From Methylomonas rhizoryzae (GTDB lineage Bacteria; Pseudomonadota; Gammaproteobacteria; Methylococcales; Methylomonadaceae): DNA of 64,000 bases. The DNA lies in assembly GCF_008632455.1 (NCBI RefSeq), contig NZ_CP043929.1:1550001-1614000 (forward strand), read 5' to 3'. Numbering within the stretch: the stretch's first letter is position 1; each line of letters starts with the position of its first letter. Position numbers and translations under genes: made by a program. This document shows positions 8,184 to 17,205 of the stretch, in pieces. Below the pieces are notes generated by a model. It saw only the letters and a program-made list of their open reading frames with translations, did no database searches and was not told where the DNA came from.

Positions 8184-8501
8184 ATGTTCGAAGTTCTGAT
8201 GTTTACCTTATTAATGTTGCTGTTGGCTGTTTGCGCGTTTTCGCCGTTGGGTTTTTCTTTGCTGTCGGTCTGTAAAGCGGCCGGTAAAGAATCTATAGTC
8301 GGCAAAACCGCGTTGTGTGCCGAAACGAAATCGGTTTCGATACCCGAGGATTCAATTTTGCGGCGGCATTTTTTGAGCCAATTGCAATCCGAAGTGGAGT
8401 CGGCGCTGTTTCCCCGCCCGACTGATTCGGTATTGCAGCGGCATTACGATACCTTGGTTGCCAACGAGCTGAAAAGCAGGCTGGTCACGGTTGCGGAATA
8501 A
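8184..8501 (+). CDS. Small membrane-anchored hypothetical protein
   Basis: The product is 105 residues if started at the ATG at 8184, which has GAGGTG upstream; an upstream TTG at 8130 has no such site. An N-terminal hydrophobic segment (MFTLLMLLLAVCAFSPLGFSL) is followed by a polar part with two similar motifs, ILRRHFLSQLQSEVESALF and VLQRHYDTLVANELKSRL, which look like an internal duplication. Similar RRHF-type helices occur in small gammaproteobacterial proteins, but I cannot name a family. It stands alone between nifZ and the exonuclease gene. Confidence 0.55.
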   Translation: MFEVLMFTLLMLLLAVCAFSPLGFSLLSVCKAAGKESIVGKTALCAETKSVSIPEDSILRRHFLSQLQSEVESALFPRPTDSVLQRHYDTLVANELKSRLVTVAE

Positions 8502-8730
8502 TTAACCTGTCCTTTGTCATCCGGTTTGACTAGTATTCAGCTAGCGAGCCGGATCTCTTAAAATTCGACTCGGCCAAGTCGAGTAAACTTTCGCGGTCAT
8601 CAGCCTGTACGTGCGTATCCGATTTAGCGTTCGGGCTTGCCGAACCGGGAAATTTTGCAGCCGTTTGCTTGTGCTGTTTGCGACAATGGCGCCGTATTAC
8701 CCTTACTTCTCGTCGATGCAGTGAATTGAA

Positions 8731-9249
8731 GTGCGAATTTCCAGACCCGCTATTATTGATTTTGAAGCTTCCGGTTTAGGTTTCGATAGTTTTCCGATCG
8801 AAGTGGGGGTGGTACTAAGTACCGGGGATCGTTACTGTGCGCTGATCAGGCCGGAGCCGGTCTGGCAGTATTGGGACGATGCGGCTGAAAGCTTGCACGG
8901 GTTGACGCGGGCCGATTTGATTGAACACGGCAAGCCCGTAAGGCAAGTGGCTCAGGAATTGAACGCCTTTTTGGCGAATAGAGTGGTGTATTGCGACGGC
9001 TGGGTGGTCGATAAAGCTTGGTTGTCCAAGCTGTATTTTTACGCCGGCATGGAGCCGGATTTCAGCTTGAGTGCCTTGGAAATGATTTTGCGGGAAGCGC
9101 AAATGGATATTTGGAACGATGTTAACCGGCAAGTTTTGGCGGAATTGTCGTTGCCGCGGCATCGGGCCAGTACCGATGCCCTGATTATTCAAGAAACTTT
9201 TTTCCGCACTTTCGAGTTGACCAAGGAAGAAAGGACGCCCGTAGGTTGA
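8731..9249 (+). CDS. DEDDh-family 3'-5' exonuclease
   Basis: The product is 172 residues with the DnaQ-like fold signatures: IIDFEASGLG (catalytic D and E), an aspartate in YCDGWVVDKAWL, and HRASTDALI near the end (catalytic His and Asp of the DEDDh type). Such proteins degrade DNA or RNA from the 3' end; the substrate cannot be told here. It is shorter than DnaQ and has no clamp-binding tail visible. The start is a GTG at 8731, as no in-frame ATG lies before the FEASG motif. No operon partner is apparent. Confidence 0.75.
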   Translation: MRISRPAIIDFEASGLGFDSFPIEVGVVLSTGDRYCALIRPEPVWQYWDDAAESLHGLTRADLIEHGKPVRQVAQELNAFLANRVVYCDGWVVDKAWLSKLYFYAGMEPDFSLSALEMILREAQMDIWNDVNRQVLAELSLPRHRASTDALIIQETFFRTFELTKEERTPVG

Positions 9250-9362
9250 CGGTCTTCCGATCTAAAACATTGGCCTATCGTTCGAATCGCTTCGCCGATC
9301 TCGGTGCCATGCTATGCTGTGGGGCTGCTTCCTAGCTTTTATTTCGGAATTACCCCCCGCCG

Positions 9363-10535
9363 ATGAGCAAATATTTTTATCCGCTATTAATCGCCCAATT
9401 TTTGTCGGCATTTGCCGATAACGCCATTTTGTTTACCGTCATCGCGATGGTGATACAAAGCGATACGCCCCCGGCTTGGTACGTGCCGGCGCTGCAAAGC
9501 GTGTTTCTGGTCGCGTTCGTGTTGCTAGGGCCTTGGGTCGGTGCATGTGCCGATAGTCATCCGAAGGACAAGGTGTTGATTGTCGCTAATTTGATCAAGG
9601 CTGCCGGCGCAGGTTTGTTGTTGTTAGGTGTTGAACCCTTGCTGGCTTATTGCGTAGTCGGTGTAGGGGCCGCTTTGTATAGCCCGGCCAAATACGGGAT
9701 TCTCCCGGAGCTCGCCGGTCATCGCGATTTGGTCAAAGCCAACAGTTGGATCGAAGGCTCGACTATCTTAGCTATCCTGACCGGTATGGTGGTAGGTGCC
9801 AAAGCCGCGGATCAATCGATTGGCATGGCTTTGACCGGCACGATGGTCTTGTTTTTAGTATCGGCGGCGACAACCTGCTTGTTACCTGCAACCGTCAGGA
9901 AAACGCTGCCGGTTGGTTCCAAGATCGTATTGTTTTACCGGGAAATTTGTCAGTTTTTGGCGTCTCCGCGTTCGCGTTTTGCGGTTTTGGGGGCGTCACT
10001 ATTTTGGGCGACCGCGGCGTGCGTCAGGGTCATTATCGTTGCCTGGGCACCCTTGGTGTTGATGACCCATAACGCCAGCGATATAGCCGATCTGACATTG
10101 TTTTTAGCCTTGGGCATAATCGTCGGCTCCGCTTTGGTGCCAAGGTTGATCCCGCTGGAACATTTACGCCGGGTCAGAATACCGGCTTATTTGATGGCGT
10201 TGTTGATAGTCGGCTTGAGTTTTACCGGCTCCATATGGCCGGCTCGCATAGTATTGTTATTGATGGGTACCGCGGGCGGTATGTTTGTGGTGCCTATCAA
10301 TGCTGCGTTGCAGGAAATCGGTTACCAAAGCATAGGCAGCGGAGGTGCAGTGGCGATGCAGAATTTTTTTCAAAATGTCGCGATGTTGTTGTCGGTTGGC
10401 GGTTATACGTTAGCCGCTACGTTCAACGTTGGGCCTACGGCTGCCTTATTCGGATTAGGCGCGTTGTTGTTTTTGATGACGTTTGGGGTGGTTATGCGTT
10501 TGCCGGCAGAGAGGGTAAACGCCAACCGCGAATGA
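9363..10535 (+). CDS. lplT: LplT-like lysophospholipid transporter (MFS)
   Basis: The product is 390 residues with about twelve hydrophobic segments, typical of the major facilitator superfamily. The opening YPLLIAQFLSAFADNAILF and the segment YSPAKYGILPELAGHRDLV resemble LplT, which flips lysophospholipids across the inner membrane for re-acylation. In enterobacteria lplT is coupled to aas; no acyltransferase gene lies next to it here. The gene ends inside the convergent TetR gene (44-base overlap). Confidence 0.75.
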   Translation: MSKYFYPLLIAQFLSAFADNAILFTVIAMVIQSDTPPAWYVPALQSVFLVAFVLLGPWVGACADSHPKDKVLIVANLIKAAGAGLLLLGVEPLLAYCVVGVGAALYSPAKYGILPELAGHRDLVKANSWIEGSTILAILTGMVVGAKAADQSIGMALTGTMVLFLVSAATTCLLPATVRKTLPVGSKIVLFYREICQFLASPRSRFAVLGASLFWATAACVRVIIVAWAPLVLMTHNASDIADLTLFLALGIIVGSALVPRLIPLEHLRRVRIPAYLMALLIVGLSFTGSIWPARIVLLLMGTAGGMFVVPINAALQEIGYQSIGSGGAVAMQNFFQNVAMLLSVGGYTLAATFNVGPTAALFGLGALLFLMTFGVVMRLPAERVNANRE

Positions 10536-11106
10536 AGTTTTGGACTAATAGGGTCACGGTAGCTGCGGTGTCTTCCGCGCCTACTCGTCCCAGGCTACCG
10601 TTTAGTGCCAGAATACAGGCGCCGTGCACGCCGCTCCATAGCGCTCTGGCGGTGAGGCGAATATGTTTGGTCGAGCCGTTGGGCTCGAGTTGCTTAAGCA
10701 AATCTTCCACTAGCGTAAACATTGCGGTTATTTTTGCTTGATACCAATCCGGACTGGTTTGATCGTCGATTTTGTCGAAAATCATCTGCCAACGGTTGAA
10801 ATGTTGATGGGCGAAATCAACGTAAGCCGTAGCCAGCGTCAAAATGCGTTGCTCGGCGTTGTCGCCGGCATAGCCCGCTTGCTGCAAGGTTGTCGCCAAT
10901 TCGTCCAGCGTGCGGCCTTTGACATGCATGGTCAGATCGTGCATGTTTTCGAATACCATATAAATGCTGCCGACCGTGTAGCCGATTTCCAATGCAATCT
11001 TGCGTACCGTCAGCGCGTGATAACCTTCCTCAACGATGATGGTTTCGGCGGCTTGGAGCACCATTTCCTTGATTTGTTCTTGGGTGTGTTCGCTTCTTCT
11101 AGCCAT
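10492..11106 (-). CDS. TetR-family transcriptional regulator
   Basis: The product is 204 residues. The N-terminal helix-turn-helix is clear (residues about 12-58: MVLQAAETIIVEEGYHALTV, IALEIGYTVGSIYMVFENMH). The C-terminal ligand domain resembles the WHG group (TARALWSGVHGACILALNGSL). The ligand and targets are unknown. It converges with lplT and overlaps its 3' end by 44 bases, and its promoter faces the Nudix gene, so either neighbour could be a target; this is inference. Confidence 0.85.
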   Translation of the reverse strand: MARRSEHTQEQIKEMVLQAAETIIVEEGYHALTVRKIALEIGYTVGSIYMVFENMHDLTMHVKGRTLDELATTLQQAGYAGDNAEQRILTLATAYVDFAHQHFNRWQMIFDKIDDQTSPDWYQAKITAMFTLVEDLLKQLEPNGSTKHIRLTARALWSGVHGACILALNGSLGRVGAEDTAATVTLLVQNFIRGWRLPSLPANA

Positions 11107-11174
11107 AACCGCACTGCGCTAAGTGAGAAATGCCATTACCATACACGACCTTTGGATTAGAAGCGATAGCTATC

Positions 11175-11690
11175 ATGCACAATGAAATGCTTGCGGTAGT
11201 GGATGAGTTTGATAGAGAGATAGGGCGGCGTAGCAGAGCGGACGTCCATCGTTTGGGGTTAAAACACCGGGCTGTGCATGTTTTGGTGTTTAACGATAAA
11301 GACCAGTTGTTGTTGCAAAAGAGGTCGTATAGCAAGGATTTGAATAAAGGACTGTGGGATAGCTCGGCTGCCGGTCACGTCGATGCCGGCGAGGATTACG
11401 ACAGCAGTGCGCCTAGGGAGTTATGGGAAGAGCTGGGTATATCGGCACCGTTAACAACCCTGTTTAAGCTTGAGGCGCTACCGAGTTTAGGCATGGAGTT
11501 TATTCGTGTCTATCGTTGCGTGCACCCCGGACCGTTTACTGTCTCCGGCGACGAGATCGACGAAATCCGCTGGTATGGTTTAGCTGAAATCGATTGCCGA
11601 GTAGATAAAGACGATCCGCTAATGACCGTGACGTTTAAGACAATTTGGCGGCATTATCGTGTCGTCACGGCTAAACCGGACGGGCCCTGA
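11175..11690 (+). CDS. Nudix hydrolase
   Basis: The product is about 171 residues from the ATG at 11175; an in-frame ATG at 11130 would add 15 unusual residues and overlaps the regulator's promoter. The Nudix box is intact (GHVDAGEDYDSSAPRELWEELG, with REXXEE in place). The preceding part, EFDREIGRRSRADVHRLGLKHRAVHVLVFN, resembles the YfcD/IPP-isomerase-like branch. The enzymes remove NDP-X-linked groups; the substrate is unknown. The start is separated by about 70 bases from the divergent TetR gene. Confidence 0.8.
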   Translation: MHNEMLAVVDEFDREIGRRSRADVHRLGLKHRAVHVLVFNDKDQLLLQKRSYSKDLNKGLWDSSAAGHVDAGEDYDSSAPRELWEELGISAPLTTLFKLEALPSLGMEFIRVYRCVHPGPFTVSGDEIDEIRWYGLAEIDCRVDKDDPLMTVTFKTIWRHYRVVTAKPDGP

Positions 11691-11701
11691 CAGCCCGTCC
11701 G
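11677..11701. terminator. Possible hairpin between Nudix and Hsp20 genes
   Basis: A 9-bp perfect stem (11677-11685 with 11693-11701) encloses the Nudix stop codon in its 7-base loop. It lies between two convergent genes, where a shared terminator would be expected, but neither strand has a clear T-tract after the stem. Confidence 0.4.
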
Positions 11702-11710
11702 TATCCGGAA

Positions 11711-12139
11711 TTACTCTATGGTCATGCGCTGGCCGACTTGTTTTTGTTTTTTTAATAAATTCAAGGTCAATACCCCGTTTTCATAACGCGCTTTACTGGC
11801 GGCTTGGTCGATATCCGCGGGTAATTGGAAGCTGCGGGATATTTCGCCGAAGTAGCGTTCGCTACGCAATACTTTATCGTCCTTTGTTTGACTGTCTACT
11901 TGGCTGACTTGGGCGCGTATATTGACTACGTTGTTTTCGATGTTTACGTGGATATTATCTTTGCCGGCGCCGGGAATCTCGGCCTCGACGATGTATTCGC
12001 CCGGGTTTTCCTTAATGTCTACCTTGATTTGGGCCGGTAATGGGTCGCCATGTAAGGGCTTTATAAAGTATCCGGGATTCACATCGCGAAATAATTCGTC
12101 GAATAAGCCGCGACTGGCAAATGGACTTAAGCTATTCAT
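11711..12139 (-). CDS. Hsp20/alpha-crystallin small heat shock protein
   Basis: The product is 142 residues from the ATG at 12139, which has AGGAGA seven bases upstream; a longer in-frame start at 12169 lacks this. The alpha-crystallin domain covers about residues 35-130, with IPGAGKDNIHVNIENN and the closing RYENGVLTLNL that matches the family's GVL signature. These proteins hold unfolded proteins during stress. No sigma-32 promoter was identified with confidence. Confidence 0.9.
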   Translation of the reverse strand: MNSLSPFASRGLFDELFRDVNPGYFIKPLHGDPLPAQIKVDIKENPGEYIVEAEIPGAGKDNIHVNIENNVVNIRAQVSQVDSQTKDDKVLRSERYFGEISRSFQLPADIDQAASKARYENGVLTLNLLKKQKQVGQRMTIE

Positions 12140-12247
12140 ATCGATTCTCCTATGCGTTGTGTAAAACAATTACCGAATGCAAGGAAATTATGGGGGCTAA
12201 CGCTACAAATTCAAGGGCGTACTTGTAGCGATATTGGCAGGGACTAA

Positions 12248-12324
12248 TGGCGGAGCGGACGGGGCTCGAACCCGCGACCCCCGGCGTGACAGGCCGGTAT
12301 TCTGACCAACTGAACTACCGCTCC
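12248..12324 (-). tRNA. tRNA-Asp (GTC anticodon)
   Basis: On the minus strand a 77-base cloverleaf starts GGAGCGGTAGTTCAG and ends with an encoded CCA. The anticodon loop reads CCTGTCACG (GTC, Asp), and the T-arm is GGTTCGAGCC. The acceptor arms pair (GGAGCGG with CCGCTCC). It closely matches the E. coli tRNA-Asp. Confidence 0.97.
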
Positions 12325-12412
12325 GCTGTTTAGCTGGGTCATTATACAGGAGTACTCAGTTGCGTCAATTTATACAGAGTGTTCGGGAGATGAAATTCGG
12401 CGTTGCATAGAC

Positions 12413-13264
12413 TCAATCGTCGTCTTGACGAGACGGTTGTTCGGGGATCGGAAGAATTGGAATACCGTATGACGCTACGATTTTTTGAATTTCCGTTAAA
12501 TTCTGCTCGATCAAGGTATTGAGCTGTTGTTTTCTATCGTTGTCCCCCTGTCTTACCCCCATGGCGATAGAAAACTCGAATTTGATGCCGGGTGCGGATG
12601 TCATCGGTAACGCAATATAGCTGTCTTTAGGGCTTTGCGCCTGTACATAGCCGGCCATAGGGCCCCAGAGAATGACCATGTCGATAATTCCCTTGCGCAA
12701 ATCTTGCTCGATTTGCATGGCGACGTTGTGTTCACTATCGCCTGTCATGCTTTGATAGGGCACGCCTTGATCGAGTAAGCCGTTTTGTTGCAACCACTCT
12801 GTACCGGGGCCGCGATCGAACATGGCGATTTTTAAAGATTCCTGGCGTTGCAAGGGTAAATTGGCCAATTGCGAGGGAGCGGAAATGTCGTCCCAGCCAC
12901 GGCCTTTAGCGATTAGCAATACATAGGTGGAATGGAAATACGGTTTGGTCGTTTCGGTTAAATCGTAACCGGCGGGAACCCCCATGACCACGTCGCATTT
13001 ATAACCGCCGTCGTCGGTTTCCGCTTTCAGCGTATTTCGAATGAAGCCGATTCTTTCCGGCAGCCAGGTATATTCGATTTCCTGGCCCAGTTGCCTGGCA
13101 AACAACGCGGCTATTTTGTTTTCGTAGCCGGTGAGTTCTTTGGTCGAATAAGGCGGGTGCAACGGATCGGCGCAGACCCGAAATTTTTCACCGGCTTGCA
13201 CCTTCGGAATTAACGCCGTTGTGCAAAGTAAACAAGCTATTGCAGCTCTTGAGTATTGAGTCAT
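12413..13264 (-). CDS. xoxJ: XoxJ-type periplasmic binding protein
   Basis: The product is 283 residues with a signal peptide ending at VQA-GEK and an extracellular solute-binding domain (FRVCADPLHPPYSTKELTGYENKIAALFARQLG). It resembles MxaJ in length and in its final helix (IQKIVASYGIPILPIPEQP against the MxaJ ending EELLAEEGIPLLEQPE). XoxJ is thought to bind partly folded lanthanide methanol dehydrogenase in the periplasm during activation. It follows xoxF by 176 bases but is separated from it by a strong terminator. No cytochrome gene (xoxG) accompanies the pair. Confidence 0.85.
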   Translation of the reverse strand: MTQYSRAAIACLLCTTALIPKVQAGEKFRVCADPLHPPYSTKELTGYENKIAALFARQLGQEIEYTWLPERIGFIRNTLKAETDDGGYKCDVVMGVPAGYDLTETTKPYFHSTYVLLIAKGRGWDDISAPSQLANLPLQRQESLKIAMFDRGPGTEWLQQNGLLDQGVPYQSMTGDSEHNVAMQIEQDLRKGIIDMVILWGPMAGYVQAQSPKDSYIALPMTSAPGIKFEFSIAMGVRQGDNDRKQQLNTLIEQNLTEIQKIVASYGIPILPIPEQPSRQDDD

Positions 13265-13384
13265 CGCGATTTCCTTAAACTATACGAGTAGTGCCGATCA
13301 CCAATTTCGCCGCTCGAGTGCGGTGCGATAATTTAGCTGAAAACGATGTGGCTAAATCAGCCCGCAGACAGTAACACATAAAAA

Positions 13385-13412
13385 AGCCTTGGTCGATTAC
13401 TCGACCAAGGCT
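13385..13412 (-). terminator. Strong rho-independent terminator after xoxF
   Basis: A perfect 12-bp stem (13385-13396 with 13401-13412) has a 4-base loop TTAC. On the minus strand it is followed at once by a run of six to seven T residues. It lies 29 bases after the xoxF stop codon and 120 bases before the xoxJ start. Confidence 0.9.
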
Positions 13413-13440
13413 GGTTCGAACGGATCTATCGGGTTAGATC

Positions 13441-15291
13441 TTAGTTCGGCAGTGCGAATACGGTCAAAGTACCGCCCAACTTGGTGTAAGAGTTCAAGCT
13501 TCTGTATGCGCCTACAGCGCCCAAACCTTCGGTGTTGGATGAAGAATCGCCGTTATCCAAGCCTGCTGCGATACCGATACCTGCCCAACCGCCGATACCC
13601 GACAGAACGCCAACGTATTGTTTGCCGTTGAATTCCCAGGTGTTGACGTTACCGATGATGCCTGATGGGGTTTTGAATTTATACAATTCTTTACCGGTTT
13701 TGGCATCGACTGCTTTCAGGTAGCCTTCCAGGGTGCCGTAGAACACGACGCCGCCGGCGGTGGCTACAGAACCGGACCAAACAGAGAATTGCTCTTTATT
13801 GGACCAAACGATTTTGCCGGTTTTAGCATCCCATGCGGTGAATTGGCCCAGGTTGGTGGTGCCGTCTTTTTTACCGGTGATGGCGTCGGCGCCGGCCGGC
13901 ATCATGTTCAGAGTAGCACCTACGTAGGGTTGACCCGCGGTGTAGCTAACTTCGAACGGTTCGTACTCCATGCACAAATGGTTGCCTGAAATGTAGAACA
14001 GGCCGGTTTGCGGAGAATAGGAAACCGGTTGTTGGTTTTTCGCACCCAACGCGGCAGGGCAAGTACCCACGGTGTTGACGTCTTCGCCGTTGTGTTCGGT
14101 GGAGAACTCAGGCACGACTTGCGGACGGCCGGTTTTCATGTCGACGTGGGTCAGCCAGTTGACGGATTTGTCGAAGGTTTCTGCGACCAACAATTCGCCG
14201 GTTTCGCGGTCCAGGGTATAACCTACGCCGTTACGGTCGAAGTGCACAATGGTTTTGTGCATTTTGCCTTTGACTTCTTGGTCTACCAGAACGGTTTCGT
14301 TGATACCGTCGTAGTCCCATTCGTCGTGCGGCGTCATTTGGTAAACCCATTTGACTTCGCCGGTGTCGGCGTCGCGAGCCCACAAGGACATGGACCACTT
14401 GTTGTCGCCCGGACGTTGTACAGGGTTCCAGGTGGATGGGTTGCCTGAACCGTAATAGACCAGGTTCAGTTTAGGATCGTAAGAGTACCAGCCCCAGGTG
14501 GTGCCGCCGCCGATTTTCCATTGGTCGCCTTTCCAGGTGCTGGTGGAAGAGTCAGGGCCCAGCGGGGTGACTTTGCCGTCTTGCCAAGTGGTGGATTTGC
14601 CCGGTTTGATCAGGGTGTCTTTGTCAGGACCCATGCTGTAGCCTTTCCACGCCAATTGGCCGGTTTTGATGTCGTAGGCAGCGAGGAAACCGCGCACACC
14701 GAATTCACCGCCGGAAATACCGGTCAGAACTTTATCTTTAACAACCAATGGTGCGTTGGTGTTGGTCATACCCAGTTTCGGGTCGCCGTTTTGCACGCTC
14801 CATACGCGTTTACCGGTTTTGGCATCCAGAGCAGTCAGCACGGTGTCCGATTGTTGCAGGAAGATTTTACCGTCGCCGTAGGCCAAGCCGCGGTTAACGG
14901 TATCGCAGCACATGACCGGAATGGTAACGTCGGCGTCCATGGTCGGGGTATATTCCCAGATAACGGACTGAGTTTTTTGGTCGATTGCGTAAACGGTGTT
15001 GGGGAAAGGAGTGTGAACGTACAACACGCCGTTGACCACTAAAGGACCGCCTTCGTGACCGCGCAGAACGCCGGTAGAGAAGGACCAAGCCGGTTGCAGA
15101 TTTTTAACGTTTTGGGTGTTGATTTGAGAGAGTTTGCTATAGCGAGTGCCGGCGTAGTCACCGCCCCACGTTGCCCAGTTGGCAGGGTTTTCGGTTAATT
15201 TTTCTACATCGCTGTTAGCATTAGAAACTGCAGGTGTTGCAATTATTGTTGCTATAGTCGAAGCAAGCAGCCAGTTTTTTACAGGCTTCAT
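13441..15291 (-). CDS. xoxF: Lanthanide-dependent methanol dehydrogenase XoxF
   Basis: The product is 616 residues: a signal peptide (about 1-26) and an eight-bladed PQQ dehydrogenase. It oxidises methanol in the periplasm. The adjacent-cysteine disulfide is C128-C129. Metal and active-site residues include E196, N284 and D326, and an extra aspartate D328 (HDEWDYDG). That DYD pattern marks lanthanide-dependent enzymes; MxaF in this same window has Ala at the matching position. GGAGGAAAC precedes the ATG, identical to the site before mxaF. A terminator follows and xoxJ lies downstream. Clade XoxF5 is likely from the host type but is not proven here. Confidence 0.95.
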   Translation of the reverse strand: MKPVKNWLLASTIATIIATPAVSNANSDVEKLTENPANWATWGGDYAGTRYSKLSQINTQNVKNLQPAWSFSTGVLRGHEGGPLVVNGVLYVHTPFPNTVYAIDQKTQSVIWEYTPTMDADVTIPVMCCDTVNRGLAYGDGKIFLQQSDTVLTALDAKTGKRVWSVQNGDPKLGMTNTNAPLVVKDKVLTGISGGEFGVRGFLAAYDIKTGQLAWKGYSMGPDKDTLIKPGKSTTWQDGKVTPLGPDSSTSTWKGDQWKIGGGTTWGWYSYDPKLNLVYYGSGNPSTWNPVQRPGDNKWSMSLWARDADTGEVKWVYQMTPHDEWDYDGINETVLVDQEVKGKMHKTIVHFDRNGVGYTLDRETGELLVAETFDKSVNWLTHVDMKTGRPQVVPEFSTEHNGEDVNTVGTCPAALGAKNQQPVSYSPQTGLFYISGNHLCMEYEPFEVSYTAGQPYVGATLNMMPAGADAITGKKDGTTNLGQFTAWDAKTGKIVWSNKEQFSVWSGSVATAGGVVFYGTLEGYLKAVDAKTGKELYKFKTPSGIIGNVNTWEFNGKQYVGVLSGIGGWAGIGIAAGLDNGDSSSNTEGLGAVGAYRSLNSYTKLGGTLTVFALPN

Positions 15292-15346
15292 ATGTTTCCT
15301 CCCGGTAATCTGCTCAAGTAGACAGAGTACGTTTTTGTTTGTTAAG

Positions 15347-15358
15347 ACTAATATTAGT
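15347..15358. promoter_or_regulatory. Palindrome in the xoxF upstream region
   Basis: The 12-base perfect palindrome ACTAATATTAGT lies 56-67 bases upstream of the xoxF start, in an AT-rich part of the 320-base region between xoxF and msrA. Its form and place suggest an operator or a promoter-associated site. The rest of 15292-15614 shows no gene; I could not define a -35/-10 pair. Confidence 0.4.
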
Positions 15359-15614
15359 TTTAAAGCTCTGAGTTGGATGACTGCCGCCTGACCTTTCGGT
15401 TGTTTCCGAGCGTAATGGGATAGCCAAACCAGATGCGTAAATTGAAGGATTTTTTCCCAAAAGTCAACCCGAAAAACTCTGGGCTTATGCGGACTGTAGG
15501 CTAGGGTAGTCGCTATCTATCGGCCATTGTTTAAGAAGCGGTCGTTTACTTGCAATCTTCTGCCTGCGTTTGCCGACGCCAAAATGCGGCAAATTTGCGG
15601 GATCTTTAAATGCC

Positions 15615-16247
15615 TTAGTCGTAACATACCCCCAAACCGCCCAAGCCGCAGTATCCCAACGGATTTTTTGCCAGGTATTGCTGGTGCTCTTCTTCCGCGT
15701 AGTAAAACGGTACTGTGCGGCGGATTTCGGTGGTGATTTTGCCGAACCCGGCTTCGGTGAGCTTACTCTGGTACGCGGCGAGGCTGTGCGAGGCTAGTTG
15801 GAATTGGTTTTCGTCAGACACGTCTATGCTGGAGCGATATTGGGTGCCGATGTCGTTGCCTTGGCGCATGCCTTGGGTAGGGTCGTGTGCTTCCCAAAAC
15901 ACCTGCAGCAATCGGTCGTAGCTGATTTTGTCGGGAGCGAACACGACTTTGACGACCTCGTTGTGTCCGGTAAGGCCGCTGCACAATTCCTGATAAGTGG
16001 GATTGGGAGTGTATCCTCCTGCATAGCCCACGGCCGTTGAGAAAACGCCCTCTTGTTGCCAGAAGCGGCGTTCCGCGCCCCAAAAACAGCCCAGGCCGAA
16101 TTGGGCTACGGCCAGACCGTCAGGGAACGGTTCTTTGAGGGGATTCCCGGTGACGAAGTGGCGTTCGGCGGTGGGTATCGGAGCAACTCTGCCCGGCAGT
16201 GCTTGTGCAGCCGTCGGCAGCGTGGTCTTGGCGAGAATTGAGCGCAT
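15615..16247 (-). CDS. msrA: Peptide methionine sulfoxide reductase MsrA
   Basis: The product is about 210 residues if started at the ATG at 16247 (MRSILAKT); an upstream in-frame ATG at 16334 overlaps the divergent hslO start and is less likely. The catalytic motif GCFWG is present (C54), followed by GYAGGYTPNPTYQELCSGLTGHNEVV. The C-terminal cysteines in GYCGLGGLGVCYD supply the resolving thiols. MsrA reduces methionine-S-sulfoxide and so repairs oxidised proteins. Divergent hslO, another oxidative stress protein, begins 75 bases away. Confidence 0.93.
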   Translation of the reverse strand: MRSILAKTTLPTAAQALPGRVAPIPTAERHFVTGNPLKEPFPDGLAVAQFGLGCFWGAERRFWQQEGVFSTAVGYAGGYTPNPTYQELCSGLTGHNEVVKVVFAPDKISYDRLLQVFWEAHDPTQGMRQGNDIGTQYRSSIDVSDENQFQLASHSLAAYQSKLTEAGFGKITTEIRRTVPFYYAEEEHQQYLAKNPLGYCGLGGLGVCYD

Positions 16248-16322
16248 AGCGATCACCGTATTCGAAGCTAAGGGAAGATCGGGATTATAATCAGCAAATC
16301 GACGAAAATATGCCATAACAAC

Positions 16323-17198
16323 ATGAAACAACAAGACTGCTTACTGCGTTTTTTATTCGAAAATCTGGGCGTGCGCGGCGAATGGGTGCGCTTGCAGCAA
16401 AGTTGGCAGCAAGCCAAACAGCATCAGTGTCTGGCCGGCCCGCTGGTCGAGTCGCAACTCGGCCAGGCGCTGGCCGCCGTAACCCTGCTGTCCGCGACCA
16501 TCAAATACAAGGGCACGATGATTTTGCAAGTGCAAGGCTCAGGCGAGGTAAGAGCGATCGTAGCGCAAGCGACTCACGACAGAACCGTGCGCGGTTTGGT
16601 CCGTAGCGCCGAGACGGTGCAGGGTACAAGCTTGGCCGGAATGATGGGGGAGAATGCGCGCCTGGTGTTGACGATAGAGTCGGAGCAGGGCGAGCCTTAT
16701 CAGGGAATAGTCGGGGTGCAGGAGGAATCGTTAGCGGCGGTGTTGCGCAGCTATTTCACCCAGTCGGAGCAGTTGCGCACGCGATTGTGGCTGTTCGCGG
16801 ACCAACACTCTGCGGTGGGTTTGTTACTGCAGGAGTTGCCGGACGAAAAGTCGACTGACGAAGATTGGCAACGTATCGAGATTCTGGCGGACACCGTGAC
16901 TGCCGAGGAAATGTTCAACCTGGATTGCGAGCCGTTGTTGCATCGCTTGTTTCACCAAGAGCAAGTGCGGATTTATGCGCCGGAACCGGTTATGTTTCGC
17001 TGCGGATGTTCCCGCGTGAAAATCGGCAGCACCTTGTACGCGCTAGGGCGGCCGGAATTGGAGGCTATTTTGCACGATCACGGCAACATCGAAGTCGATT
17101 GCCAATTTTGCGGTTCCCAGTATCGCTTCGATAACATCGACATCGAAAATTTGTTGGCTAATTCGGGGAACGATAATGAATCGCCTACCCGGCACTGA
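16323..17198 (+). CDS. hslO: Redox-regulated chaperone Hsp33
   Basis: The product is 291 residues, the normal Hsp33 size. The zinc site is complete: C227-x-C229 (RCGCSRVK) and C260-x-x-C263 (CQFCGSQ). Hsp33 becomes an active holdase when these cysteines form disulfides under oxidative stress. The ATG at 16323 precedes the family-typical opening DCLLRFLFENLGVRGEWVRL. Its last codons overlap the in-frame upstream ATG of the next gene, but the likely start of that gene falls just after the hslO stop. Confidence 0.96.
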   Translation: MKQQDCLLRFLFENLGVRGEWVRLQQSWQQAKQHQCLAGPLVESQLGQALAAVTLLSATIKYKGTMILQVQGSGEVRAIVAQATHDRTVRGLVRSAETVQGTSLAGMMGENARLVLTIESEQGEPYQGIVGVQEESLAAVLRSYFTQSEQLRTRLWLFADQHSAVGLLLQELPDEKSTDEDWQRIEILADTVTAEEMFNLDCEPLLHRLFHQEQVRIYAPEPVMFRCGCSRVKIGSTLYALGRPELEAILHDHGNIEVDCQFCGSQYRFDNIDIENLLANSGNDNESPTRH

Positions 17199-17205
17199 GG
17201 AGCGG

